A DNA stretch of 64,000 bases, taken from positions 2,604,001-2,668,000 of the forward strand of contig NZ_CP135435.1 of NCBI RefSeq assembly GCF_032341175.1, written 5' to 3'. The first letter of the stretch is position 1. Every line of letters begins with the position of its first letter. The translations under genes were made by a program, and so were the position numbers. The notes under the pieces are model-generated. The model ran no database searches. It was not told where the DNA came from and saw nothing but the letters and a program-made list of their open reading frames with translations. Shown one piece after another: positions 44,951 to 55,928 of this stretch. The DNA is from Bacillus sp. DTU_2020_1000418_1_SI_GHA_SEK_038. GTDB lineage: Bacteria > Bacillota > Bacilli > Bacillales > Cytobacillaceae.

Positions 44951-44959
44951 TACTAAAAG

Positions 44960-45390
44960 GATAACTAAAAACTTTTACACCTTATGGCCTATTCGAGGCT
45001 TTATAATGTCGTGCTTCAGCGCATAAACTTGTTTAACACCTAAGACAATGAAAGCCCTACCTCTCTTCCATCCTTACGGCTCCTTGACCGTGCCAGCGGG
45101 AATCAGGTATTACAGAAAATCAGATAATTATCGAATTTAATAACATTTTTGTGATTTTATATTTTGAAGAATTTAAAACTGAAGTGTAGATGTTCCGGGT
45201 ATTCAGAAGAAGATTTAAGAAGAAACTGCAATATAAGTTGATAAATTAATCAGTAATTATATTATTATTCCGCACCTTAAAAAAACGAATAATGTATTGG
45301 GTTACATCAAAATCCACTACTCAACGATTAAACCTCAAATAAGCAAGTATTTATAATATCAAAATTCCCACTAGATGTCAATCGAATCTC
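44960..45390. other. Intergenic between csp promoter and glpD end, no gene assigned
   Basis: About 430 bases. The block 45050-45110 is more GC-rich than its surroundings. On the minus strand it reads as protein-like text with one stop (IPAGTVKEP, then a stop, then GWKRGRAFIVLGVKQVYALK). It may be the remnant of a repeated or decayed element; there is no start or ribosome binding site. Nothing else supportable. Confidence 0.35.
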
Positions 45391-45394
45391 CAAA

Positions 45395-45429
45395 TTAAAA
45401 TTAGGGGACCCAGGGGGTCTTAGGGTCCC
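45395..45429 (-). terminator. Terminator after glpD
   Basis: On the minus strand GGGACCC-loop-GGGTCCC followed by CTAATTTTAATTT. Confidence 0.65.
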
Positions 45430-45433
45430 ATTA

Positions 45434-47092
45434 CTATTCCTCAGGATTTGTTGCATCGCTTAACTCCTGCTCCAGCTCCATAATAAATTGGTATTCCCTC
45501 TCTTCACTCCATCTAAAGTAATCTGACATATATTTTTGTACCTGTTTTCGGTATCTCCATACTGATTTAATATCAAATAATAGGTCACCTGTTCTTCTTG
45601 TAAAAAAATCGGAGGGTGTCGCAGCCATTTCATATTCAAGTGCGTATTTGAGCTTCACCCATAATGTAAGTGGCATTTCATATTTTTCCGCTTCATTTCT
45701 GCCATTTGCTTCAATCATTGTTAATAATATTGAAGTATTTGAACCGTACATCGAAATGAGATGAAAAGACTCTTCTTTAGTTAACCCCATTTCTATCCCA
45801 TTCCTAGATTTACTCTCGATAAAGGCATTAAAGTTCCTAGAACCACCCACATCTCCACCTGAAATAGGTAAAGTCTTTGTCGTGCAGGGAGGAAATTCCC
45901 GATTGTTTTCTACTTTAAATTTATTTGCAAGCATATTAACAATGGTCTCAGCCATTTTACGGTATCCGGTTAATTTACCGCCAGCTATAGTAATGAGACC
46001 AGATGAAGATTCCCATATTTCATCTTTCCTTGAAATTTCAGAAGGGTCCTTCCCCTCTTCCCAGATTAATGGGCGAACTCCTGCCCAGCTTGATTCGATA
46101 TCTGTTTCTCTCACCCCTGCTTCTGGGAACATATCGTTTATTGCTTGGATGAGATAATGTCTATCTTCATTCGTTATTTTTGGATTTTGAGGATTTTGAT
46201 TGTAAAAAGTATCCGTTGTCCCTACATAGGTTTTTCCATTTCTCGGAATCGCGAAGATCATACGATTATCTGACGTATCAAAGTACACAGCTTGCTTCAA
46301 TGGGAACTTGGATTGATCAATAACAATATGGACACCTTTTGTCAGTTGCATCGTTTTCCCTTTTTTTGAACTGTCCATTTCCCTAATGTAGTCAACCCAC
46401 GGACCAGCCGCATTGACAATTTTATGTGCTTTAATTTCGTACTCCTCTCCAGTTAACTCATCAACAACTAATACGCCAGCTACTTTATTATTTTTATAAA
46501 GGAGCTTAACGGCCTTCGTGTAATTTATAGGTACAGCCCCTTTTTCATAGGCTGCTTTCATTACTTCAATTGATAAACGAGCATCATCTGTACGATATTC
46601 AACATAATATCCAGCACCCTGAAGACCTTCCTTTTTAATAAGAGGGACCTTCTCTATCGTTTCTTGAACATCCAGCATCCTTCTTCTTTCTTCTCTATTT
46701 ACACCTGCTAAATAATCATAGGCCCTAAGGCCAACTGAAGTGCTAAGCCTTCCAAACGTTCCACCTTTATGAATGGGCAGAAGCATCCATTCAGGTGTCG
46801 TGATATGCGGCCCGTTCTCATAAACAAGGGCTCGTTCCTTCCCAACTTCTGAAACCAGTTTAACTTCAAAGTTTTTCAAATAGCGAAGACCGCCATGGAC
46901 TAGCTTAGTTGAACGGCTGGATGTGCCTGAAGCAAAATCCTGCATTTCAACTAAAGAGGTTTTCATTCCTCTCGATGAGGCATCGAAAGCGATCCCTGCG
47001 CCAGTAATTCCCCCTCCTATAATCAAAACATCAAATTGTTGCTTTTGCAGAATGTTAATCAATTCGTGGCGGTTTTTGTTTGAAAATAACAA
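45434..47092 (-). CDS. glpD: Aerobic glycerol-3-phosphate dehydrogenase
   Basis: 552 residues. FAD-dependent oxidation of glycerol-3-phosphate to DHAP at the membrane, feeding the quinone pool. The FAD-binding GGGITGAG is at about 26-33. SSRSTKLVHGGLRYL, NAAGPWVDYI and IAGGKLTGYRKMAE are typical. The ATG follows AAGGAGGAT. It is 61 bases after glpK on the same strand. Confidence 0.95.
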   Translation of the reverse strand: MLFSNKNRHELINILQKQQFDVLIIGGGITGAGIAFDASSRGMKTSLVEMQDFASGTSSRSTKLVHGGLRYLKNFEVKLVSEVGKERALVYENGPHITTPEWMLLPIHKGGTFGRLSTSVGLRAYDYLAGVNREERRRMLDVQETIEKVPLIKKEGLQGAGYYVEYRTDDARLSIEVMKAAYEKGAVPINYTKAVKLLYKNNKVAGVLVVDELTGEEYEIKAHKIVNAAGPWVDYIREMDSSKKGKTMQLTKGVHIVIDQSKFPLKQAVYFDTSDNRMIFAIPRNGKTYVGTTDTFYNQNPQNPKITNEDRHYLIQAINDMFPEAGVRETDIESSWAGVRPLIWEEGKDPSEISRKDEIWESSSGLITIAGGKLTGYRKMAETIVNMLANKFKVENNREFPPCTTKTLPISGGDVGGSRNFNAFIESKSRNGIEMGLTKEESFHLISMYGSNTSILLTMIEANGRNEAEKYEMPLTLWVKLKYALEYEMAATPSDFFTRRTGDLLFDIKSVWRYRKQVQKYMSDYFRWSEEREYQFIMELEQELSDATNPEE

Positions 47093-47153
47093 TATTGCAT
47101 CCTCCTTTTCAAAAGTGGCTATTTTTCCATATTACTAGAGGATGTAAGAAATT

Positions 47154-48698
<1,545 letters not shown>

Positions 48699-48723
48699 TT
48701 AGCAAAAACATTTAATTTGCGAT

Positions 48724-48757
48724 TAAAAAAGCCGATTTTGCTAAATTACAAAATCGG
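48724..48757 (-). terminator. Leader terminator upstream of glpK
   Basis: On the minus strand CCGATTTTG-TAATTTAG-CAAAATCGG is followed by CTTTTTTA. It lies about 75 bases before the glpK start, where GlpP-dependent antitermination occurs in B. subtilis glp genes. Confidence 0.7.
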
Positions 48758-48799
48758 TCAAATTCAATATAAAGAAAGTTTAGCTTTTGAAGTTTGAGA

Positions 48800-48925
48800 A
48801 CTGTCTAGCTTCAGCGCCTACCCCCTCGAGGTCACAAGCCAATCCTCCCAGAAAGGTAAAGTTCACCTTTCCGAGAGGCTCGTCTTGTGCTTGTCGGGGG
48901 TGACCAAGGCGCTTCCACTTTTCTT
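48800..48925 (-). repeat. Fold-back intergenic repeat, copy C (inverted)
   Basis: The same element as at 481-604 in the opposite orientation (reads CTGTCTAGCTTCAGCGCC to GGCGCTTCC on the plus strand). It ends two bases before the ku stop codon and lies upstream of the glpK leader. Confidence 0.85.
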
Positions 48926-48927
48926 GG

Positions 48928-49758
48928 CTAGGCTTCTTTCTTTGCTTTTGTCGCCACACGCTTTTTCTTGGGAGCCGGTTTATTAGGCTTTGTTTTATCA
49001 ATCGATGCTTGTAAAGCCGCCATCAAGTCTGTCACATTCGATACTGGCTCTTTCTCTATAGGGGTAACTATTTCTTTTCCTGTTCTCTTCGATTCAATTA
49101 GTTCCAATAGGGCTGTTCGGTATTCGTCTGTATATTTTTCCGGTTCAAATTCTGTTGTTAGCTGATCGATTAGAAGAATGGCCGTATCAATTTCTTTTTT
49201 TGTCACTTTATCTTCCGCTGGCACATTAGGGACATCCTCGGCTTTTCGAACCTCATCCGGATAATGAATCGTTTCCATGACTAGTGTATTTTCGTAAACC
49301 CGAATAACGGCTAGCTGTTCCTTGGAGCGAATGATGATTTTTGCTAAGCCAACCTTTTGAGAATCTTCCAATGCCTTGCGAAGTAAAGAATATGCTTTGC
49401 CTCCTCCATCACCTGGGGACATATAATAAGTTCGATCATAATAGATAGGATCAATTTGCTCCATCATAACAAAGTCCATGATTTCAACAGCTTTATCCTC
49501 ATTTTCCTTCTTTAGCTTTTCTAAATCATCAGCCTCAAGAACAACAAACTTTCCTTTTGTATACTCATATGCTTTAACAATATCCTCATTCTTTATTTCA
49601 ACATCACAGATCGTGCATTTTTTTTCGTATTTAATAGGAGAATGACATTCTTTATGAAGATTCCGCAGCTTAATATCCTTATCCTCTGTTGCTGTATGCA
49701 GCTTAATTGGGATATTGACTAAACCAAAGCTTATACTTCCTTTCCACATTGTATGCAT
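48928..49758 (-). CDS. ku: Ku DNA end-binding protein
   Basis: 276 residues. Binds double-strand break ends as a dimer and recruits LigD. The bacterial Ku core (WKGSISFGLVNIPIKLHTATED, VVLEADDLEKLKKEN, LLIDQLTTEFEPEKYTDEYR) is complete. The C-terminal tail is basic (KPAPKKKRVATKAKK), which can aid DNA binding and LigD recruitment. It is divergent from ligD, leaving a shared promoter region. In B. subtilis the pair (ykoV-ykoU) acts in spores. Confidence 0.95.
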   Translation of the reverse strand: MHTMWKGSISFGLVNIPIKLHTATEDKDIKLRNLHKECHSPIKYEKKCTICDVEIKNEDIVKAYEYTKGKFVVLEADDLEKLKKENEDKAVEIMDFVMMEQIDPIYYDRTYYMSPGDGGGKAYSLLRKALEDSQKVGLAKIIIRSKEQLAVIRVYENTLVMETIHYPDEVRKAEDVPNVPAEDKVTKKEIDTAILLIDQLTTEFEPEKYTDEYRTALLELIESKRTGKEIVTPIEKEPVSNVTDLMAALQASIDKTKPNKPAPKKKRVATKAKKEA

Positions 49759-49903
49759 AGGTGTACTCCATTCTTCTTTTTCTTTAATTTGTGTGAAATG
49801 CGAGAACTCATTCCCTTAAACTTTTGGAAATGGAGTAGAGAATAATAAAAAGGGAATTCTATTAGCACTAACATGTTTGGATGTGAGGAAAGGATGTTCG
49901 ATA

Positions 49904-51748
49904 ATGATCAAACCAATGCTGCCCAGTTTATCTTTTGAAGCCCCTAATGGAAAGGATTGGCTTTATGAAGTGAAGTATGATGGGTTTCGGGCCATTTTAC
50001 ATTGGAGTCAATCTGAATTGTCCTTAAAGAGTAGAAACGGCAAATCATTACTAGAGATTTTTCCGGAAATCAAATTCTTTCTTGATAAAAATATAGATTC
50101 ATTTCGACCCTTTCTCCCAATTACATTAGATGGTGAACTCGTTTTTCTAGAAAATGCATATAAAGCTCATTTTGGACAGATCCAAGTGAGGGGGAGGATG
50201 AGGGCAGAAAACAGAATTGCTAAAAAAGCAAACAGCTCACCGTGTCATCTATTAATTTTCGATATATTGGAACTAAAAGGAGAATCATTAAAGGATGTTG
50301 ATTATCTATCAAGAAAAAAGAAATTAGCTGAGGTATTTAAACATTGCTCACTCCCTCTCCAGCCAAATGAAAACAGCAATCAACTCATGCAGCTAATTCC
50401 ATTTTACCATACGTTTCAAGAGATTTGGGACAAGGTTACCCTTTATGATGGTGAAGGAATTGTCGCAAAACAGGAATTGAATAAATGGGAGGAAGGGAAA
50501 AGAACAACATTATGGATCAAATATAAAAATTGGAAATACGTTTCCTGTTTCATTACCGCTTATGAAAAAACAAACGGCTATTATTATGCTGCTGTTTATC
50601 AAAATAATCAAGTTTTTCCTATTGGACAATTTCTATTTGGATTAAAGCCAGACGAAAAAAAGGCCCTTTTTGAAATTATTAAAGCTAACAAAACGAATGA
50701 AGATGCCCAATTTATTTATGTCGAGCCAGGAATATGTGTTGAAGTGAAATACTTAGAAATTTATGAAGGGCAGATTAGAGAACCGCACTTTCACACGTTC
50801 CGCTTTGATCTGAAGCCTGATGATTGTAAGTATGAGCAATTTATTCAGCAGCAGAAAAATTTACCTTCCGATATTGAAGTGACACATCCTGATAAACCAT
50901 TATGGGAAGATCCGCCTATACAGAAAATCGATTATATTCATTATTTAAGAGAGATTTCTCCGTATATGCTCCCTTTTCTCAAAAATCGCCTTCTAACAGT
51001 GATCCGCTACCCTCATGGCATTTTCGGAGACCCCTTTTATCAGAAGAATTGTCCTGATTATGCACCTGAGTTTGTGGAAACAAACATGTCTGAAGGAATT
51101 AATTATATCGTGTGTAACCATTTAAAAACGTTGCTCTGGCTAGGGAATCAGCTTTCATTTGAATTTCATATCCCCTTTCAAACGATTTACAGTAAAGGAC
51201 CAAGTGAAATTGTTTTTGACTTGGACCCGCCATCAAGAGACGAATTTGGACTGGCAATTAGAGCCGCTCTTTTAATAAAAGAGGTGCTAGAACAACTTAA
51301 ATTGCTTAGCTTTGTGAAAATATCAGGGAATAAAGGGTTGCAAATCTATATTCCATTGCCAGAAAATACATATTCTTATGAGGACACAAGATTATTTACC
51401 TCATTTATAGCTGAATATTTAATATCGAAAGATCCCGATTCTTTTACAATAGAGCGTATGAAAAAAAATAGAGGAAAACGGCTCTATGTTGATTATATTC
51501 AGCATGCAGAAGGAAAAACAATTGTTTGTCCTTATTCACCGCGAGGGACAAAAGAGGCAACGGTTGCAGCACCCCTTTTTTGGGAGGAGGTAGAGAAAAC
51601 ATTAAGAGTTGAGGACTTTCAAATTCCAGAAATTATTAAACGCGTCAATCAGCTAGGCGACCCTTTTAAAACCTATTTTGAAACGAAAGATAAGCAAAAC
51701 TTTGAACCTATATTGCAATTTTTAAAGGATAAAAAGGGGCTGCCCTAA
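49904..51748 (+). CDS. ligD: ATP-dependent DNA ligase LigD (ligase-polymerase)
   Basis: 614 residues. The ligase domain is N-terminal: adenylated Lys24 in EVKYDGFRA, DGELVFL, DGEGIVAK and LWIKYKNW. The polymerase/primase domain is C-terminal (about 310-600) with the metal pair in VFDLDPPS and IERMKKNRGKRLYVDY. The order ligase-polymerase, without a 3'-phosphoesterase domain, is the Bacillus form. Seals breaks with Ku in non-homologous end joining. The ATG at 49904, nine bases after AAAGGA, starts the conserved MIKPMLPSLSFE. Confidence 0.94.
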   Translation: MIKPMLPSLSFEAPNGKDWLYEVKYDGFRAILHWSQSELSLKSRNGKSLLEIFPEIKFFLDKNIDSFRPFLPITLDGELVFLENAYKAHFGQIQVRGRMRAENRIAKKANSSPCHLLIFDILELKGESLKDVDYLSRKKKLAEVFKHCSLPLQPNENSNQLMQLIPFYHTFQEIWDKVTLYDGEGIVAKQELNKWEEGKRTTLWIKYKNWKYVSCFITAYEKTNGYYYAAVYQNNQVFPIGQFLFGLKPDEKKALFEIIKANKTNEDAQFIYVEPGICVEVKYLEIYEGQIREPHFHTFRFDLKPDDCKYEQFIQQQKNLPSDIEVTHPDKPLWEDPPIQKIDYIHYLREISPYMLPFLKNRLLTVIRYPHGIFGDPFYQKNCPDYAPEFVETNMSEGINYIVCNHLKTLLWLGNQLSFEFHIPFQTIYSKGPSEIVFDLDPPSRDEFGLAIRAALLIKEVLEQLKLLSFVKISGNKGLQIYIPLPENTYSYEDTRLFTSFIAEYLISKDPDSFTIERMKKNRGKRLYVDYIQHAEGKTIVCPYSPRGTKEATVAAPLFWEEVEKTLRVEDFQIPEIIKRVNQLGDPFKTYFETKDKQNFEPILQFLKDKKGLP

Positions 51749-51758
51749 AGGACAGCCT
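51731..51758 (-). terminator. Terminator between ligD and yuxH
   Basis: On the minus strand GGCTGTCC-TTTAG-GGGCAGCC followed by CCTTTTTAT. Confidence 0.75.
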
Positions 51759-51766
51759 CTTCATAT

Positions 51767-53014
51767 TTAATATGTGAATTTTTCTTCTAACACAAGCTCA
51801 TTAGACCAGTTTAATGATTCTGCATACAACTTGAATAAGTCTTTTTCATCGATGTTTATTTCTTTGCATTTTTCACTTATGACACCCCACTGAGCAGTTT
51901 CCACTGCAAGAACGAGATCAAGAACATCCTTCAATTGATTTGGCTGCCCATTTAAAGCATCACAAATATCTTCTTCAAGAGGAAGTTCATTTAGTATCAT
52001 GTTCATTGGCATAGATAAAATCGAATCCATGATGGAAAACATCCCTGTCATAAAATAGCTTGGAGAAGGTGACCTTTTCACTTTCATTTTTGCAATTTCT
52101 TCACACAATTTTGCTCTTGTGAGACTAATTTGAATGGTTTCTTGAGATATATTCCTTTTCTCAATTGTTGATTCCCGGACAGCTAATACATATATCCATT
52201 TTTCTAATTCAATTAAACCGAGCAAGACTACTGCTTGTTTAATTGAATTTATCTTTTGCTTAGGTCTAAAAGCAGGAGAATTTATCAATTTCAATAATTT
52301 GTATGATAAGGAAATATCCCTTTCAATCAGTTCAGTAATTCGATCAATACTTGGTTCATTTGTTGCAAAGTTTTTGATCATTTCATAGTAGGAGTGGAAG
52401 TAAGCTGGTATGTCACGAGTTGAGAGTATACTTGGCTTAGCAAAGAAGTATCCTTGGAAATAGTGATACCCTCGTTTCCTCGCCTCTTCAAATGCCTCTC
52501 TAGTTTCAACCTTCTCAGCAACTAATTTCAGATTCATTGACTTGACAACCCATTCAATTTCCTCTCTCATTTCGGCTGTAGTTGAGAGAAAATCAACTTT
52601 AACAAAATCCGCATTTTTAAGAAGCTCATATGAATACTTATTCTCTTTATTGAAAACATAATCATCTAGCGCTATTTGGTAACCAAGCCCCTTCAGCTCT
52701 TTGCAGATTTCTACCAATTCAGCATTAGGATCAATGGATTCCAAAATTTCAACAACTATTTCACGCGGTCGAAAATAAGTTGGAAGCTTAAGCTTTAGCA
52801 GTTTTTCGGTAAAATTAATAAAACAAGGCTTACCGTTAGAGAGCTTATCAATCCCAATATTTAAAAAACTATTAACTATAAGTTCTGTTGTCGCTTGATC
52901 ACCATCAATATCAGGAAAGGCATTTACTTTCTGATTCTTGCGGTAAAGAAGCTCGTATCCGAATACATCTTCATTAGCATTAAGAATCGGCTGCCTCGCT
53001 ACAAAAACCTCCAT
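51767..53014 (-). CDS. yuxH: YuxH-like EAL/HDOD domain protein
   Basis: 415 residues. The N-terminal EAL-like domain has VFGYELLYR in place of EAL. Several metal-binding positions remain: the Asn in FINFTEK, the Glu in VVEILES, the two Asp in LDDYVFNK and the Glu in AEKVET. The catalytic loop after LDD, normally FGTG, is VFNK, so c-di-GMP hydrolysis is doubtful. The C-terminal HDOD domain spans about 200-400. The pattern matches B. subtilis YuxH, a regulatory protein of unknown partner. Confidence 0.85.
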   Translation of the reverse strand: MEVFVARQPILNANEDVFGYELLYRKNQKVNAFPDIDGDQATTELIVNSFLNIGIDKLSNGKPCFINFTEKLLKLKLPTYFRPREIVVEILESIDPNAELVEICKELKGLGYQIALDDYVFNKENKYSYELLKNADFVKVDFLSTTAEMREEIEWVVKSMNLKLVAEKVETREAFEEARKRGYHYFQGYFFAKPSILSTRDIPAYFHSYYEMIKNFATNEPSIDRITELIERDISLSYKLLKLINSPAFRPKQKINSIKQAVVLLGLIELEKWIYVLAVRESTIEKRNISQETIQISLTRAKLCEEIAKMKVKRSPSPSYFMTGMFSIMDSILSMPMNMILNELPLEEDICDALNGQPNQLKDVLDLVLAVETAQWGVISEKCKEINIDEKDLFKLYAESLNWSNELVLEEKFTY

Positions 53015-53159
53015 ACATTACCTCCGAAAAATACTGCATATAATGATAGTCCCTATTGTATACAATAAACTTAATTAAGTTTGTCGAAATATGCAATAAT
53101 TGAAAAAATTATCTATTCTATGCAATTTTACAGAGACAATCGGAAATCAGCAACCATTC

Positions 53160-53630
53160 TTATTTGGAAATCTGTTTATATAAATTACCCATCTCAATAG
53201 CTCCTACCGCTGCATCCCAGCCTTTATTTCCAGCCTTTGTGCCTGCGCGTTCAATTGCCTGTTCAATCGTATCTGTCGTTAACACGCCAAAGATAATGGG
53301 GATTCCGCTCTGCATTCCGGTTGAAGCAACCCCTTTTGCAACCTCATTACTGACGAAATCAAAATGTGGCGTTGCACCTCTTATGACAGTTCCTAGTGTA
53401 ATAATCGCGTCATACCCTCCGGCTTCAGCGAGCTTTTTGGCTACTAATGGGATTTCAAAAGCTCCTGGCACCCAAACAACGGTTACATCCTCTTCACTTA
53501 CACCGTGGCGTTTAAGAGCATCTTCTGCCCCGGTTAATAATTTCCCAGTAATAAATTCATTGAATCGTGCCACAACAATACCAATTTTCAATCCTGATCC
53601 AACTAAATGCCCTTCGATTACTTTTTTCAT
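53160..53630 (-). CDS. ribH: 6,7-dimethyl-8-ribityllumazine synthase
   Basis: 156 residues. Condenses the ribityl-diamino-uracil with the butanone phosphate. It has [38 protein letters not shown] and the catalytic His within that motif. Last gene of the rib set, 15 bases after ribBA on the same strand. The start follows GGGAGAG. It forms icosahedral shells around riboflavin synthase in B. subtilis. Confidence 0.95.
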   Translation of the reverse strand: MKKVIEGHLVGSGLKIGIVVARFNEFITGKLLTGAEDALKRHGVSEEDVTVVWVPGAFEIPLVAKKLAEAGGYDAIITLGTVIRGATPHFDFVSNEVAKGVASTGMQSGIPIIFGVLTTDTIEQAIERAGTKAGNKGWDAAVGAIEMGNLYKQISK

Positions 53631-53645
53631 TATTCATCTCTCCCA

Positions 53646-54839
53646 TTATAATTTTAATAAATGTCCAAGCTTTGTTTTTTTCGTTTTTAAATAGGCTTCA
53701 TTTTCACTCTTTGCCGGCATTTGCAATGCAACGCGTTCTGAGACCTCTAACCCATAGCCAGCCAAACTAGCAATTTTTCTCGGATTGTTTGTTAAGAGCC
53801 GCATTTTTTTCACACCTAAATCTCGTAATATTTGTGCACCTACTCCGTAATCACGTAAATCATCGCCAAATCCAAGCTTATGGTTTGCCTCAACTGTGTC
53901 GTACCCTTCTTCTTGAAGCTCGTAAGCCTTCATTTTGTTGATGAGGCCAATTCCTCTGCCTTCCTGTCTCATATACAGAAGAATGCCTCTCCCTTCCTTT
54001 TCAATTTGGGCTAATGCAGCTTCCAGCTGAGGTCCACAATCGCATCTGTTTGAACCGAAAACATCTCCTGTTAGACATTCCGAATGGACTCTTAATAGGA
54101 CGGGCTCGTCTTCGGTAATTTCTCCTTTTACTAAAGCAACATGCTCTTTGTCATCCAATTTACTCGTATATCCAACAGCTCTAAACAATCCGTATTGGGT
54201 CGGAAGCTTAATATCAGCCTCTCTTTTTACAAGAGAATCATGTTCAAGCCGATATTCAATGAGCTGTTGAATGGTAATCATTTTTAGATCAAATTTTTTG
54301 GCTATGATCTCTAAATCCTTTACACGGGCCATTGTTCCATCATCCTTCATAATTTCACAGATGATGCCCGCTGGCTTCGCACCGGCAAGACGTGCCAAGT
54401 CGACAGCTGCTTCCGTATGTCCTGCTCTTCTTAATACGCCGCCTTCCTTTGCAATTAAAGGGAATATATGTCCAGGGCGATTAAATTCATCCGGATGTGC
54501 ATCATCCTTCAGCATTCTTTCGATCGTAAACGCCCTCTCAAAAGCACTTATTCCAGTCGTTGTTTCTTTGTGATCGATTGATACAGTGAATGCTGTGCCG
54601 CGACTGTCTGTATTATTTTTCACCATTGGAAGAAGATCTAATTTTTTGGCCAGCCCTTCAGAAATGGGTGTACAAATGAGTCCTCTTCCTTCTTTCGCCA
54701 TAAAGTTAACTGTCTCTGGAGTCACAAGCTCGGCAATAGAAAGAAAATCGCCTTCGTTTTCCCTGTCTTCATCATCACAAACAATGATGACTTTCCCTGC
54801 TTTCAAATCTTCTAATGCTGCCTCTATTTCACTGAACAT
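53646..54839 (-). CDS. ribBA: Bifunctional DHBP synthase / GTP cyclohydrolase II
   Basis: 397 residues. The N-terminal RibB domain (to about 200) has [28 protein letters not shown] and PAGIICEI. The C-terminal RibA domain has the zinc Cys in [21 protein letters not shown] and RQEGRGIGL. Supplies both carbon inputs of riboflavin. It lies between ribE and ribH and is controlled by the FMN riboswitch. Confidence 0.96.
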   Translation of the reverse strand: MFSEIEAALEDLKAGKVIIVCDDEDRENEGDFLSIAELVTPETVNFMAKEGRGLICTPISEGLAKKLDLLPMVKNNTDSRGTAFTVSIDHKETTTGISAFERAFTIERMLKDDAHPDEFNRPGHIFPLIAKEGGVLRRAGHTEAAVDLARLAGAKPAGIICEIMKDDGTMARVKDLEIIAKKFDLKMITIQQLIEYRLEHDSLVKREADIKLPTQYGLFRAVGYTSKLDDKEHVALVKGEITEDEPVLLRVHSECLTGDVFGSNRCDCGPQLEAALAQIEKEGRGILLYMRQEGRGIGLINKMKAYELQEEGYDTVEANHKLGFGDDLRDYGVGAQILRDLGVKKMRLLTNNPRKIASLAGYGLEVSERVALQMPAKSENEAYLKTKKTKLGHLLKL

Positions 54840-54875
54840 GCTTTCCCTCCTGGTGCCAACATAGTTTTTTAAAAA

Positions 54876-55529
54876 TTAAAGAAAACCATTTTCTTTTAAA
54901 AAGCCTTCAGAAATACCTGGATTCTCAGTCTTATTATTTTGTTCCTTTGTTATGAATGAATACAGATATTTAGCCAGCATATCAAACTCAAGATTGACAA
55001 TCTCCCCAACTTGCTTAAGTCCTATTACCGATTCCTTAGCAGTATGTGGGATAATCGAAACTGTCACTGATTGTTCTGTAACCCCAAAAATAGTTAACGA
55101 GGTGCCATCAATGGCGATGGACCCTTTCATTAATTGGAGGTGATTAAAGGAACTTGGCACTGATATTTCAATATATATAGCATTTTCATTTGCGGTCTTT
55201 TTAAGTATTTTACCTGTACCATCCACATGACCTGTTACGAAATGGCCTCCAAAACGGCCATTTGCAGCCATAGCTCTTTCCAGGTTGACCTTTGCCCTTT
55301 CCTTTAAAGATGACAAAGAGGTGCTTTTAAACGTCTCCGGCATAACATCTGCGGAAAAGCCGTCCTGATTAAACTCTGTAACAGTCAAACAGACACCATT
55401 GACAGAAATACTGTCACCAAGCTTTAGATCATGGAGAATCTTTGAGGCTTTAATCGTTAATTTAATCGAATTTCCAATCTGGGCGGTTCGTTCTACTATC
55501 CCTAATTCCTCAATAATTCCTGTGAACAT
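54876..55529 (-). CDS. ribE: Riboflavin synthase, alpha chain
   Basis: 217 residues starting MFTGIIEELG at ATG 55529 behind GGGAGGAAA. Dismutes lumazine to riboflavin. Two repeats of the lumazine-binding fold are visible (SVNGVCLTVTEF near 50 and AIDGTSLTIFGV near 145). It is the first gene of the operon here, directly under the FMN riboswitch. The expected ribD is absent from this position. Confidence 0.94.
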   Translation of the reverse strand: MFTGIIEELGIVERTAQIGNSIKLTIKASKILHDLKLGDSISVNGVCLTVTEFNQDGFSADVMPETFKSTSLSSLKERAKVNLERAMAANGRFGGHFVTGHVDGTGKILKKTANENAIYIEISVPSSFNHLQLMKGSIAIDGTSLTIFGVTEQSVTVSIIPHTAKESVIGLKQVGEIVNLEFDMLAKYLYSFITKEQNNKTENPGISEGFLKENGFL

Positions 55530-55562
55530 ATAATTTCCTCCCTTCATTTGAAATTCTTCAGA

Positions 55563-55592
55563 AAAAAACCCGTACAAATAAATGTACGGGGC
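55563..55592 (-). terminator. FMN riboswitch expression-platform terminator
   Basis: On the minus strand CCCGTACA-TTTAT-TGTACGGG followed by seven T, between the riboswitch and ribE. Confidence 0.9.
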
Positions 55593-55647
55593 ATAATAAC
55601 ATAGCTAAATAAGCGTAAAGAAAAAAGACTTTTTTACGCAAGCTTGT

Positions 55648-55797
55648 CCATTCCTTCTCCCATCCAGACTTTAACTGTCGGCTTTGGAATTACACCAAAT
55701 CCACCGTTTTCAACATTGAAACCGGGTCACGGACTAAGAGGATTTTTCTCCTCATCACCGCCGGTTGGGAATTTCACCCTGCCCCGAAGGATTCTTA
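55648..55797 (-). promoter_or_regulatory. FMN riboswitch
   Basis: On the minus strand conserved segments occur in order: CTTCGGGGCAGGGTGAAATTC, CCGGCGGTGATG, AGTCCGTGACCC, GGTGGATTTGGTG and GCCGACAGTTAAAGTCTGGATGGGAGAAGG. FMN binding should promote the downstream terminator and switch off riboflavin synthesis. Confidence 0.97.
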
Positions 55798-55811
55798 TTC
55801 GATTAGTAAAA

Positions 55812-55840
55812 ATAGTATCATGAGTTTTATAAATAAACAA
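55812..55840 (-). promoter_or_regulatory. rib operon promoter
   Basis: -35 TTGTTT (55835-55840), 17 bases, -10 TACTAT (55812-55817), just upstream of the FMN riboswitch. Confidence 0.7.
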
Positions 55841-55928
55841 TTAAATTCACTTGGCTGTTAACTAATTGAAACTTTTTAGTCTATATAGCGTATATGTATG
55901 TATCTAAAACGGGAAGGAATATGCTGAA

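Noticed and set aside
45000..45115. Known riboswitch in the csp-glpD gap
   Set aside because: Compared with remembered c-di-GMP, ydaO, M-box and SAM consensus segments, and none fits.
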